Of a stretch of DNA of 64,000 bases, positions 1 through 11,589 are shown piece after piece; position 1 is the stretch's first letter, and the number at the start of each line of letters is the position of its first letter. This DNA is from Casuarina equisetifolia (Eukaryota; Streptophyta; Magnoliopsida; Fagales; Casuarinaceae), in contig CM052354.1 of NCBI GenBank assembly GCA_028551475.1, positions 9,321,172 to 9,385,171 on the forward strand, in the 5' to 3' direction. The notes below the pieces were generated by a model, which was not told the DNA's origin, ran no database searches, and saw nothing but the letters and a program-made list of their open reading frames with translations. Made by a program: the position numbers and the translations under genes.

Positions 1-469
1 CTACTTGTTTTATTAATGAAATTTAAGATGGGGGATTTTATGTATTCACACCCATACCCTTGCCTCGAGATTGTACAACCAAAAAACTTAAATTTGGAGA
101 TAAGAATGGTTGCTTCCAGACAAGACGAAAAAAGCAGCTTGAAAACACACCTTTTTCCAAACCACATTCATTAAATTGTCTTCAGCTTCCGTTGGATATC
201 ATATTATTCTTATAAACCTTTACGCTGCTCAAATGCTCAGGAGAGGCTTTTTGTCTTCTTTGTTCAACTCCTCTTCGTTCATGCCTTGTCTTAATTCAGA
301 CTCTCCCCATTGAGTATATTAGCCAAAATGCAACAACTTAAGAGGAAAAGAATGCTTCTCATACGCCTCTTAAAATTTGTAAACATATCTAAAGTTGTTG
401 TTTCTACACTAATTTAGGATTAAAAAGGTTTCTAGTCTCTGGTAGTATCAATCTTTTATGTATGATGGG
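1..469. other. AT-rich stretch, no gene seen
   Basis: No coding potential or recognisable repeat was found in this stretch. It lies just outside the duplicated receptor-kinase block that begins near 470. Confidence 0.4.
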
Positions 470-1020
470 CTACATACATAATGGCATTACAAAATTATAA
501 AATTTTATAATTTTTTGTAAGTTTCTGAATAATATTGGAACTTATTATAGATTTTATCATCGTTTCTTTAAAAATTGTTAAACAAACTTTATTTTGAGAA
601 AAGAAAATTTAATTTCTAAGGCAATCATATATTTTGTGTTATACTCAAAATCACAATTAATTTTGAGCAATTTGTTTTGGTACATATCACATTAATATGC
701 CTTTATCCGTATGCAATCAAACTAGTTTTATATAACTAGTATTGGAGAGAGACATTAGCAATACACAACCAAAAATCTTTTCGTATTAAATGGAAATGAA
801 AAACACTTGTTTTCTTTTTCCTAATATTTGTGCTAGTGAGTGCTTCCTTACCTTTTATCATTTTGATTTATTCATAAATAATGGTTAGCTTTAACTTTCA
901 ATTTGGAGTACTATGGAACAAATAACCTTGATTATAGTTCTTCATATTAGAAAAATATATCACAAAGGAAAAGAATGGTGTATATTTTTAATAGTTTTAT
1001 TTGAATTTTGATTTACGTAG

Positions 1021-1417
1021 AATTTGCCTAGACAATAAAAGTTATTGAAGAGTATGATGTTTATAGCTTTGGAGTAGTGGCATTGGAAATATTAATGGGA
1101 AGACATCCAATAGAACTCTTGACTTTATTATCATCATCATTTTTTTTGAATATTGGCTTACTACAAATATTAGACCAACATCTACCAACATCTACCAACT
1201 TCAAATCATTTAGTTGCACCTAATATTTTTCTTGTTGCTAGCATAGCATTAGCATGCCTACATGTTAAGCCAAAGTCTCAACCCTTAATGAATTGTGTGT
1301 CCCAAAAAATTTTACGCGGAGACAAACCAATAATCAAGTCATTGCATGGAGTTTTTCTAGCGCAACTAAGAAACCATGGAATGTGTAGTTGGATCAAGAA
1401 GTGAAAATAAAGTATGA
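1021..1417 (+). pseudogene. Decayed last exon of an LRR receptor-like kinase
   Basis: This is a broken paralogue of exon 2 of the kinase gene at 5042-8326. A splice acceptor (TACGTAG) precedes the homologous segment at 1021. The frame reads kinase subdomain IX ([16 protein letters not shown]), as the intact copy does. It carries an in-frame TAG near 1029, where the intact gene has a Tyr codon, and a duplicated ACCAACATCT near 1180-1200 that disrupts the helical C-lobe. The end still matches the intact stop-codon region. No upstream exon with LRRs or an N-lobe is visible in the window, so this fragment cannot encode a kinase. Confidence 0.8.
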
Positions 1418-1740
1418 TTATTTGTTGCCCATTTTAGTTTCATGTAATTGGAGGAAGTTACAATATCATAAAGCAGTATTATGTATGGTCATTATACGAC
1501 TATGGATTTTGTAATTTTATATGTCTATGTATTTAATCATTATGTTCTTCTTTCTAACAATTTTCTTTCTTTAGTTATTGTGATCATTTACCAAATCTTA
1601 CAATACATGTAAGCCAAAAATTTATGTTTGTTGAGTTTATACAGAAGTAAAGCCGAAACATTTCCTTCAAATATCACACCAATGTTTAACTAGGTCTAAA
1701 ACATCTAGTTACGCCAATTTTTTCCTTTCTTCTTTTTTGG

Positions 1741-1870
1741 TTGGTTGCTAGCATAGCATTTGCATGCCTAGGCAGTGCGTGTCACAAAGGTTTTTATGCC
1801 ATGCCAAAGTAATAGCCAAGTCATGGAATAGAGTTTCACTATTGCAACTAAGAAAGCATGCAAATGTGTA
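1741..1870 (+). repeat. Third, shorter copy of the kinase exon tail
   Basis: The GCTAGCATAGCATTTGCATG motif and the following CAAGTCATGGA...CAACTAAGAAA text repeat the 1239-1380 region in shortened form about 500 bp downstream. This points to a local tandem duplication followed by internal deletion. A comparable weak trace lies near 8478-8520 after the intact gene. Confidence 0.55.
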
Positions 1871-2199
1871 GTTGAATTGAGTGGAGTTTTTGTTTCATAT
1901 AATTCCAAGAACTTATAGTTTTTTAAAGTAATATAATGTGTGACATTATATTGCTAAGGATTGTGTAATTTCATTAATGGTATTCAATTACTTGTTATGT
2001 TATACACATATACACCTTTTAATATTGAATGTGTATTACATGAAGATTGTAAGGATGTTATTTGCAAAGAACAACCAAACCAACAATCATGCCAGCAAAC
2101 ATAGTATCTCTTTGGTAAGAGAAAGAAAATGATATAAGAAACTACATTGTTTCCAGTTGAATTTGAGTACCTTTGTGTGCTCTTTGACACCATTCAGTC

Positions 2200-2985
2200 A
2201 CTAATTATGGATTCTTGTGGTGCGAGATTGCTCCTTTATATTACTAACACATGGATAATCCTAAATCTTTTACATTTGTGTTTTTTTCATTTAGTACTCC
2301 TTGATTAATTACTCTCTATTGATGTTTTGTTTGGCAATTTTTGGTAATGGAGTTTCAAGTAAAATAAGTTGATGAAAGCTTAGCAAAAGAAAAAAGAACA
2401 TGTTATAAACCCCAAAGTTAGAACATGATAACAAAAGTTAAATCTTGTTGAACCTCTATTTTTTCTTTTTCATTTCCAAATATGTGTTCCTCCAATTAAT
2501 AGAAATCAGGTTTGCTCTTTCATTGAGAGGTCGTCCAGTTTCTCATTACTTGTGAAAAGAAAACTCTTGGATGGAAACAAGCATTTATCTCTTGTCGAAC
2601 TTGAAAAGGCTTCATACCTATGTAATTCTTGATTTTTTATTTGAGAATATTAAACTTTTACAAATAAATGTTTTATTGTAGTATAACTAGAGAATTTCAA
2701 ATTTAATTTTTTCTTAAATGAGTCACAATGCTCATTCCAATCTTTTATCCACATTTTTATTTCACTCCCATCTAATGGAGTTGAAGCTTGATCCTAATTC
2801 CTCTTGGAATGGCCTGCCAAATGCAGCAGTTTCTGCGGCATCACGCAAAGTTGAATATGTTAAAAACAATGAGACTAATGCACCCTGGGATTGCCCGGTT
2901 TACGCAACTGTACACTTCCCAAGAAGCTTGAAATTAAGTCATGGCCATTATGTTCACAGAAATGGGAATAAAAACTAAAAAATCT
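2200..2985. other. Intergenic, no supported gene
   Basis: AT-rich spacer. An 86-codon open frame at 2718-2978 has no recognisable domain and no support as a gene. Confidence 0.4.
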
Positions 2986-4960
2986 CCAACTGAACAGATT
3001 CTTCAGCAACTAGCCTTGACTCCTGGTGCAAGGCTTGCCGCAGGGCTGCTGGTTAGGTTTTGTCATGCAGCCAAGACTTAATAGTCAACCAACACAAAAT
3101 TTGTCAGATTACTTTTATCCGCACCTGATTGTAAGAGGAATTGTTGCTGCAACTAGTCTCCGATACACATTTGTAAATGTTTGTTTCAATGAAGACATGC
3201 TTCTGTTGGTTTTGAAAACAAATGAAAAGCTCTGATACCACTCTGGATTTCTTGAAAACAAAAGAAACAAAAACAGAATGATTAAACTTCGATAGAAAAG
3301 CTCCAGAAAACTGTTACAAAAGAAGCCAAATACAACAAGGTTTCGCTTAAACAATACTCCCAAAAGCAGTTACAAATCGAATTACAAAGATCCCTCAAAA
3401 CTCTTACACAAGACCCTTCACACTAGATAAACTCAAAACAGGGCATAGTAAGTATAATAACATAAACACAGCATGTACTCCCTGCAAAACACCTGAAATA
3501 GACGGTATAGAAAGAGGATCAAATGACCCACAAGACCATATCATGACTTAACTCACTTAGAGTATTCATAGTATGAAAAAGTAACGATAATAATGACTAT
3601 GACAAATACGAAGAGCCTATCTTACTTCCGCATTTCGGCCTTCAACTTCCAGGACCTTTTTTTCTCCTTCGTCAGGGAGCTCAGAGCTTCAGGGCACATA
3701 TGCAAAGGCAGACTCAACAAACAAAAGAAATTCTAAAGGAAAGGTAAAACTGCTTTACACCTGTAAAAGTAAAAGACGTGGTCTTCTTTAGTCACATTAA
3801 TGTGACCTTCTAAAACTTCAAAACGTGGCCACTACTACATCACCTTTTTTGTGCACGTGCATCAGTGATTGCATTACTTCAAAAGTTTCCCAGAACTATA
3901 GTGTTAATGTATTTGAGAAATCAACAAGATAAGCAATCCATAGCGCAGTTACTTCAAATCAGTTAACTTGCTTCTGATCAAAGAAATGTTAAGGTTCATT
4001 AGTCATACACTTGGTTACGGCAATCAAGTGGCAGGAAGTTTCCAAAACGTTTCCGGGAAGAGCTTTCATAAACAAAGTCCGCTCGGTAGACTTGGATTGT
4101 GACACTGAATAGGCAGCTGATTATGACAATCAAAGTGGGAGGAAATTACTATGATGTTTTCCAGGAAAGCTTACAATGACAAAGTGAGCCTGCTAGACTT
4201 GGAACAATGATTTGTGACTAAGAGTCTTCTAATAACAACAACGCAAGTCGGTGGGAGAAAATTTGCAGTTCCATTGGATTCCAAAACTATCGTATTGAAT
4301 AGACTATTCAGCAACTAGCCTTGACTCTTAATGTAAGGCTTCGCAGCAAGACTTTTGGTTAGAGATGGACTCTGTCATGCAGTCAAGACCAACAGTCATC
4401 CGACAGAAAATTTGCAAGATGACATAACTCTGCACCTTCTGCTCTAAACGTCCAACAGCAAGTCCTCTTCTATGAACAATTGTTGCCGTAGCTAGTTCCC
4501 AATACTCACTTGTAAATGTTTGGTTCAAGAAGACATGTTTCCCAAAACTGTAGTGTATTAGTGTGTTCGAGAAAATCAACAAGCAGGGAAGCAACCCATA
4601 GTGGAGTCACATGGAATCTCTAGTAGCTCTTTGCCATTGGCTATGGCAATCCAAGTGGCAGGAAATTTCCAAGATGTTTCCGGGAAGAGCTTTCAAAAAC
4701 AAAGTCCGCTTACTTGCAGAGTGAATCCTGAATCAAAGGCCAGTACCTAAGATGTTTTTCGGGAATGCTTACAAAGACAAAGTCCGCTTGGTAGACTTGA
4801 AACAACGAATCATGACTAAGAGTCTTCTAGTAACAACATCACAAGTGGGTGGGAGGAAACTTCTAGCTCCATCAAATTCCAAGGGATTAGTGTTTCGTGA
4901 GGATCACGTTAGTCTTCGTTCAACGTCAACACAAATGAAGAAATAAATCTGGCCCCTCAA
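2985..4960 (+). repeat. Imperfect direct repeats upstream of the receptor kinase
   Basis: Two motifs recur. The first, starting CAGCAACTAGCCTTGACTC, is seen at about 3005-3200 and 4310-4540 and includes the AATTGTTGC...GTAAATGTTTG text. The second, built on AAGTGGCAGGAA, GTTTCCGGGAAGAGCTTTC and CAAAGTCCGCT, is seen near 4025-4100, 4130-4290 (diverged), 4640-4710 and 4750-4890. The last copies end about 100 bp before the kinase start codon. No protein frame is conserved between copies. They could be promoter-proximal duplications left by unequal exchange in a receptor-kinase cluster. Confidence 0.65.
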
Positions 4961-5041
4961 CTTTGTCTCCCGGTCCACAAGTCGGGGACGTGATTTCCGG
5001 CCATTTGTATCTTTGTTTTTAAAGGCTCCCGTGCTGTGAAC

Positions 5042-8000
5042 ATGATGATCAACGTTATACCATTTCCCTCGTCAATCACACACTTAGCCATGTCATTCTT
5101 TGTTTCCATTTCAACTATAGTCATAGCATGGGCCACCTTCATCTTGTTCTTGGGGGCATATTCAGATATTGAAGTACAATTTGTGGAGGCATATGAAACA
5201 AAGGCACTAGATTTAGAAGCAAGGGCTTTGTTGGAGACTGGATGGTGGAACTCCTATGGCAACGATACCTCAAGTCATTGCGAGTGGCGTGGTATCACTT
5301 GCAATGAAGATGGAAGCGTCTCAAGCATCGTCCAACTTGGAGTGCCCTATGGAAGCAAGTTAAGTCTCAACCTTTCTTCCTTACCTAATTTAGCTCGTCT
5401 TGATCTGTCCGGAATTCAACTTAACGGGAGTATCCAACTTAAGATAGGTACTCAATCGAGACTTACTTATCTTAATATGACAGGAAATTCTCTCTCGGGT
5501 GAGTTTCCACTTTCCTTGACAAATCTCACCCAATTAGAGTTGTTGGACATTTCTTCCAATCAAATATTTGGTTCCATTCCCTTGGAAATAGGAAATATGA
5601 GGAATCTGCATGAGTTGCATCTAGACAATAACAATTTCAGTGGTCAAATACCTCTAACTATAGGTCATTTGACAAATTTGAAGTATTTGAGTCTTTATGC
5701 AAATCATATTAATGGTACTATCCCCCCTGAAATTGGGAACTTGGTGAGTTTGGAACGTTTGTATCTTGGTGAAAACAATCTCACTGGTCCAATCCCTACT
5801 CAAATTTTCTCCCTTCGTTCTGAAGGCAGCTTATTATATTTTGATCTTAGCGAAGATAGCCTTACTAGCAAAATTCCCGTCGATGAAAAAAAATCCTCGT
5901 CGGACAATTTATCTAGTAACTTATCACTTGTAATTTTATTAATTGTGATTTTTACTCCGTTCTTCGCTCTTAGTGCCATTCTTCTATCTCAATGCATGCG
6001 TAAGCAAACCCAATTGGAGCCAAAAGAGACAAAAAATGGGAACTTGTTCTCCATATGGAACTATGATGGGCACATTGCATTTGAAGACATTGTTCAAGCA
6101 ACTGAAGATTTTGATATAAAGTATTGCATTGGAGTGGGTGGTTATGGTAGTGTTTACAAGGTAGAGTTACCTACTGGAAAGGTGGTTGCATTGAAAAAGC
6201 TCCATCAATGGGAGTCCAAGAATCCAACATTTGATATGAGTTTCAAGAATGAAATAATAGTGTTAACAGAGATCCGTCATCGAAATATTATAAAACTTTA
6301 TGGGTATTGTTTGCACAAACAATGCATGTTTTTGGTTTATGAGTACATGGAAAGAGGAAGTCTATTTTGTGTCCTAAATGATAATGATGAAGCCAAAGAA
6401 TTGGATTGGAGTAAAAGGGTGAACATCATTAAAGCCATTGCCCATGCCTTATCTTATATGCATCACGAATGCATACCAACAATAGTTCACCGAGATATAA
6501 CGAGCAACAATATTTTATTAAACTCTAAACTAGAAGGTTTTGTCTCAGACTTTGGAACAGCTAGACTTCTTGATCCTCATACCTCCAATCAAACAATAGT
6601 TGCAGGCACTTATGGTTATATTGCTCTAGGTAAACTATTCTTCTTCTTTCCTTTTTGCTATTATATTTCTCTTAATTCATTTATTTTTATATTGGCTATC
6701 TATATGATATTTGAAAGTAAGAACCAAAAGGTGTAGTATCCATCATCGCTAAACAGTGATAAGTGGCATAGAACGCCAAATAAAATTAATGTAAAAAATA
6801 AAATGACTAGTGAAAAGAAATGAAACGGAAAAACCTAAAGGGAAACTTTCGTTATATGGTGTTCAACTTTTGAACCATATTACAAAAACCAATAGAAACG
6901 TAAGTTTTGTTCTTAGATTTCTCTCTTTTAGTTTGGATATAAGTATTTCATACTTGTGAAATTTCAATTACACAAAGAATTAAAAAGATATTTTTCTTTT
7001 CTTGTGGTCTATAAGACACATAAGTGCAAGGTTAAATGGGGCAACAAATTAATTCTAGGAAAAAATGAAGCACTCAAATTTATAATTCCTATGTATAGGA
7101 GTACCTTATTAGTCCTCGATCCATTCCAAAGACTTTTAGCCTTCGTGAGAACAATGTCACAGAGTACCAAATGTCGTTTAACACAAAAGTAACTAGTGCC
7201 ACTAGGTCCTTTATGTAGTGTAGCCATTGATGAATCAACGGCAGAAGACAAAGACTGTAGTTGCTGGAATGGATATTAAGGCAAGTATAATGGTGGTGGT
7301 TGACAGGATGTATGGTGGTAGGGATGGTAGTAGTAATGATAATGGAAGGATTTTATATAAATGCAATGAGATGTCAAATGAAACTAAACACTAAAAGGCA
7401 TTAAAAAAATCTATAAACTTTTTTAAAATTTTTTGTGAATTTCTAAATAAATATGGAACTTAAAATACATCTTATCGCAGTTTCTTTAAAAATTTAAAAA
7501 CAAACATTATTTTGGCAAGCAGATCGATGATTTCTTAAGCAATCATATATTATATATTATACTTTCAATCACAATTATTTTTACTCAAGTGTTTTTCGTA
7601 TGTATCACACAAATATACATTTATCCATATGTGATCAAATTAGTTTTGTATAATTAAAATTGGAAAAAAGATTTAGTGATACGCAACCAAAAATGTTTTT
7701 GAAGCAAATGAGAATGACAAACACTCATTTTGCTTAACCTAATATTCGTGCAAGCGGGTGTTTCCTTACCTTTTATGGTTTTGATTTATTCATGCATGGT
7801 TGTAGGTAATTACTTTCAATATGGATTACTATGCAATAACAAACTTTGATTACATTTCTTTGTATTAAAAAATATATCACAAGGGAAAAGAATATTTTAT
7901 GTTTTTAATATTTTTATTTGAATTCTAATTTATGTAGAGTTCGCCTATACAATGAAAGTTACATCAAAGTCTGATGTTTATAGCTTTGGAGTGGTGGCTT

Positions 8001-8326
8001 TAGAAATATTAATGGGAAGACATCCAGCAGAATTTTTGACTTCATTATCATCATTCTCTTCTCTAAATGTTGGCCTTCTTCAAATATTAGACCAACGTCT
8101 ACGAGCTCCAAATACTCTAGTTGCATCAAGTATTTTTCTTGCTGCTAGCATAGCATTAGCATGCTTGCATGCTGAGCCAAAGTCTCGACCTTCAATGAAG
8201 TGTGTGTCCAAAAGGTTTTCATGCCATGAAAAACCAATAATCAAGTCATTGCATGGAGTTTTGCTAGAGCAACTAAGAAACTATGGAATTTGTACAGTTG
8301 GATTAGGCAGTGAAAATCAAGTATGA
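5042..8326 (+). CDS. LRR receptor-like kinase, MIK2-like (two exons, short ectodomain)
   Basis: Exons 5042-6629 and 7938-8326 join in phase (split Glu codon; donor G|GTAAAC, acceptor GTAG|AG) into a 658-residue protein. I chose the ATG at 5042 over an in-frame GTG at 5036. A hydrophobic N-terminus (about 15-40) is followed by an LRR N-terminal cap with CEWRGITC (80-87) and about seven LRRs to residue 270. A membrane helix lies near 295-318. The kinase has P-loop [15 protein letters not shown] lysine, HRD at 483-485 and DFG at 503-505. The subdomain VIII APE motif reads ALE (528-530). MIK2-type LRR-RLKs sense extracellular peptides at the plasma membrane and usually have about 1000 residues with more than 20 LRRs, so this ectodomain is strongly reduced. 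Catalytic residues are intact. Whether it signals, or acts as a decoy or partner, is unknown. Confidence 0.85.
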
Positions 8327-8830
8327 TTGTTTGTTGTTAGTTTTAGTTTCACGTACTCAGAGGAAGTCATTGTTTCATAAAACAACATTATATATTATAT
8401 GTATAATACCATTTACAATGTAATTTTATGTGTATCAATTTACTTAATACGTTCTTCTTTTTTAACTTTATATCAATAGCCAAGTCATTGAATGGAATTT
8501 TGAACTAGGGAGTGAAACTTAAGTATAATTTTTAATTGCTAGTTTTTGTTTTATGTTATTCTAAGAAGTTATGGTTTTATAAAGCCAAGTTATGACAACA
8601 TTACAATACCATGGATTGTATAATTTCATAAGCGATATTCATTTAGTTATTATGCTATACACATACACACTTTCAAATATGTTATTTACAATGGACAACC
8701 AAACTAATGGTCATGCTAGCAAACATAGTTGCTCTTTGGTAAAAGAAAGGAAATGAGATAAGAAATTACATTGTTTCCATTTGAATTTGAATTCCTCCAG
8801 GTGCTCTTTTACACCAAATGGCTTCTCGAG
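7380..8830 (+). repeat. Receptor-kinase 3' region, partner of the 470-2200 duplicate
   Basis: This is the intact copy of the duplicated block. It contains the 3' half of intron 1, exon 2 (7938-8326) and about 500 bp of flank. It shares ordered landmarks with 470-2200. Confidence 0.75.
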
Positions 8831-10909
8831 ACAAAGCACCCATTGATATATTTTATTTGCCTATCCCTTCTTTACCAATGATGAATCACTTCCATGACAA
8901 CAATTATTAAAGACATACTCTATGCTGAAAACCTAAGCTAGTAAGTCTATCAATAGAAATCTAAGATGCAAGTTTATGTATCAATAACTTAAGCTTGTTA
9001 TTGTGATTATGCAAAATATTATAATTCTAGAAGTTCTTTATTATCATATGCTGGAATCTTCATGTCCTACCTTGTAGATGGAGATGAATTTATTTATTTA
9101 ACAATCAAAAGTTTGATAAATCATACTTTTGGTTGATTCGAGAAAAGGTACATTTAGGCCTTTTGTAGGCCTTTATGCCCATTATGATTACACCTTTCAC
9201 ACAATGTTACATTTTTTTACAAATTTGGAATTAAGTCATGGCATAAACAACAAAACAAACAAAAATCTCTCTTACTAAATAACTTCTTTAGCAGTTAAAC
9301 CATCGAGGGTAAAACTAAGTCCATGTTTGAGTACAAGGTTTCACTTTTCTTTTCTCAAGACTTCATTAACTACATAGATAATTTATTTTAATTGAAACTT
9401 TATCACCAAAAGTTTGAAAAATCATACCAACAAAGCAATAATCACCAAAAAAACACCAAAAGAAAGTAATTAATCAAAAGGGATCAAATGGCAAAAGTAC
9501 ATATGTACAAGATTCAGAATTGTCCTTGTGTTCATAATACTAAGGACCAATCTCTTACCATAAATGAAAGGGATAATAGTGAGTTTGTTCCAACCAACTT
9601 TACCCCACAACTCAATAGAAATAGATTACCCACCATCATGTTGAGATATTATTAGTATGGTTTTAAATATTTAAAATAACAAAGAGTATTCACTAATAAT
9701 GATGGTTAATTAGAAATCATCATATTTTTTCGACTTGCATATAAATAAAATTTGAGATTGGGTTTACCAAATCTTAAACTTTGAAATAAAGTCATTTTGG
9801 GACATATGCTTTAGAATCTCATCAATCTTTTAGATGTTTTACTATGGAATAAGTGGATCCATAGTACAAAATGTAAAAAAACTTCAATAATGTTGTTTAG
9901 TATTAAAGGTTCAATGGCATGAAGGTAGAAAGGTCTTCTTAAACTAAGGCCCACACTGAATAAATACATACAACTTAAAGGGATCAGATTGCCAAAGCAA
10001 AATTGCCACGTTTATGATGATGGAGATGAAGTGCTTTTAAATTAGCAATTACACGATATTCAAATTGCACGACTTCTATAGAAAAACCGGTGCACCATCA
10101 CTCTAGAAAGGAGATCTTTTGTTCAATACTACGAGCTTTGCCTTACTTTTCAAAAGTTTTCTGTTCTCTTATTCTCACTTCAAGCGTAGGGAATGGTCGG
10201 GGGTAACCATGCCTATACTTGTACGCATACTGGATCTCGAAATGGTTTATGAGGCGGAAAACTCGAGGAACCAGATCCCATCTGGTCCCTGAAGGAAGTC
10301 GCCAGTTGATAATGTTTTCTAATCTCTGGTAATAATAAACTAGTCTATATAGGTTACACTAGGCAGGAATTTTCTCGATGATTGAGAAAGCCTTTGCTGT
10401 CCTTCTCGCCCGATAAAAATAACCTAATTCCGTGTATAATAATACAATACAAAAACTGAAGGAGAGATGAAAACTTTGATCCTTAATGATCTATGTTAAA
10501 AGATTTAGAGATTTAATTTATAAAAAGCTAAAAAATCATAAGATTTTTTTATTTAATCTTTATTTTAGAAATTTTATTTTTTATTAAATTTAAATATTAC
10601 ATTATAATACTTAAAAATTTAACCAAAAAAATAACTCTAAATTAAAATATTTTCTTGCTTGACGCATTTCGAAGGGCATCACTTTTAAGAGAGACAAAAG
10701 GTAATTCCCGGACAGGGGTCCTGTCCGTAAGGCAGTATCGCCGCAAGCTAGGGGGCAAGATAATATTATCAATTCAGCCAAGACAAACACGACTTTTAAA
10801 AAGTCAAATCGCTTGGAATAAGAATCGCCTGTTGGTCTGGAAATCCTTGTCTTTATGTTCTTTTTGATAAGTCCCTGTGCACAATAGTCTTTTTATTAAA
10901 ACAAAAATC
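8831..10909. other. Intergenic, no supported gene
   Basis: AT-rich spacer without a convincing ORF. A less AT-rich patch at about 10,180-10,440 may be an old transposon remnant, but no domain is readable. A 70-codon ORF at 10,655-10,867 has no recognisable content. Confidence 0.4.
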
Positions 10910-11532
10910 TGCTGTTGCCACCTCATCAGGCCACATCACCTCAGACACAGTAGCCAACCATATCAACTTTACTCGAGCATGTCATCAAGCCACATGACAA
11001 TGACAGCCACTTCAATCCTACAAATCACAGAATGTGATCTTGTCTCCGGCATACTTATGTATTACGGCAACAATCTTCTCACCAACGTTAACTCTACCAC
11101 TTCTCACCACTTCAATCCTACAAATCACAGAATGTGATCTTGTCTCCGGCACACTTATGTATTACGGCAACAATCTTCTCACCAACGTTAACTCTACCGG
11201 AGAAGGCAAAGATCAAATTAGCAAGATTCTTCACTAACCTCAACCAGTCATTAAACGTAAATCATTCCCAAAATCGTCTCAAATCAAATCAATTCAAGGA
11301 ACTTTTATGTCTACATCAATCTTCGCATTCTAGGAATATCTCTGAATTGATTTGTGCATTCAATTCCTTCTTTTGTATTTCCATTTGAAGAATTTTCTAA
11401 ATGTGATTATCATTGGAAATACAATTTTCTTTGTGCGCAGCATTGTGTTTTGGTTTTTATTTTTGGGTTGAGATTTCTTTAGAATTGATCCAAGAATTTG
11501 TCAAGAATTCTTGGAGATTTTCTCTTCTATCT
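10910..11532 (+). repeat. Left LTR of copia-1, with an internal 100-bp tandem duplication
   Basis: This aligns with 15,835-16,320; for example, both contain CTTCGCATTCTAGGAATATC and end in TCTCTTCTATCT. It is longer than the right LTR mainly because a 100-bp unit is duplicated inside it. The start is placed at TG (10,910) by analogy and is uncertain by tens of bases. Confidence 0.7.
11007..11206 (+). repeat. Two-copy 100-bp direct repeat inside the left LTR
   Basis: The unit starting CCACTTCAATCCTACAAATC occurs at 11,007 and again at 11,107, with a period of exactly 100 bp and about one mismatch over about 90 bp (GGCATAC versus GGCACAC). The right LTR has only one, diverged, copy of this text. 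The duplication is therefore much younger than the element. Confidence 0.9.
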
Positions 11533-11589
11533 TGGTATTAGAAGACCTAAAGGCGAAAGCCAATAGTATGCTCTCATTCCATACAAGAA

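Larger units (their letters stand above)
470..2200 (+). repeat. Diverged duplicate of the receptor-kinase 3' region (copy A)
   Basis: This block aligns by eye with 7380-8830, which holds the second half of the kinase intron, its last exon and the 3' flank. Shared landmarks in the same order are the intron text near 480-600 and 7395-7500, the AAAATATATCACAA run near 953 and 7867, the exon start at 1021 and 7938, and the flank with AACCAAAC near 2072 and 8697. The two copies are in direct orientation about 6.9 kb apart. The copies are clearly diverged, so the duplication is not recent. Confidence 0.75.

Noticed and set aside
2718..2978. 86-codon ORF in the spacer upstream of the receptor kinase
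   Set aside because: No similarity that I recognise. The frame is not part of the neighbouring duplicate.
5036..5041. GTG start two codons before the receptor-kinase ATG
   Set aside because: Plant nuclear genes rarely start at GTG, and a normal ATG follows at 5042.
10655..10867. 70-codon ORF before copia-1
   Set aside because: No recognisable domain, no splice context and low-complexity surroundings.
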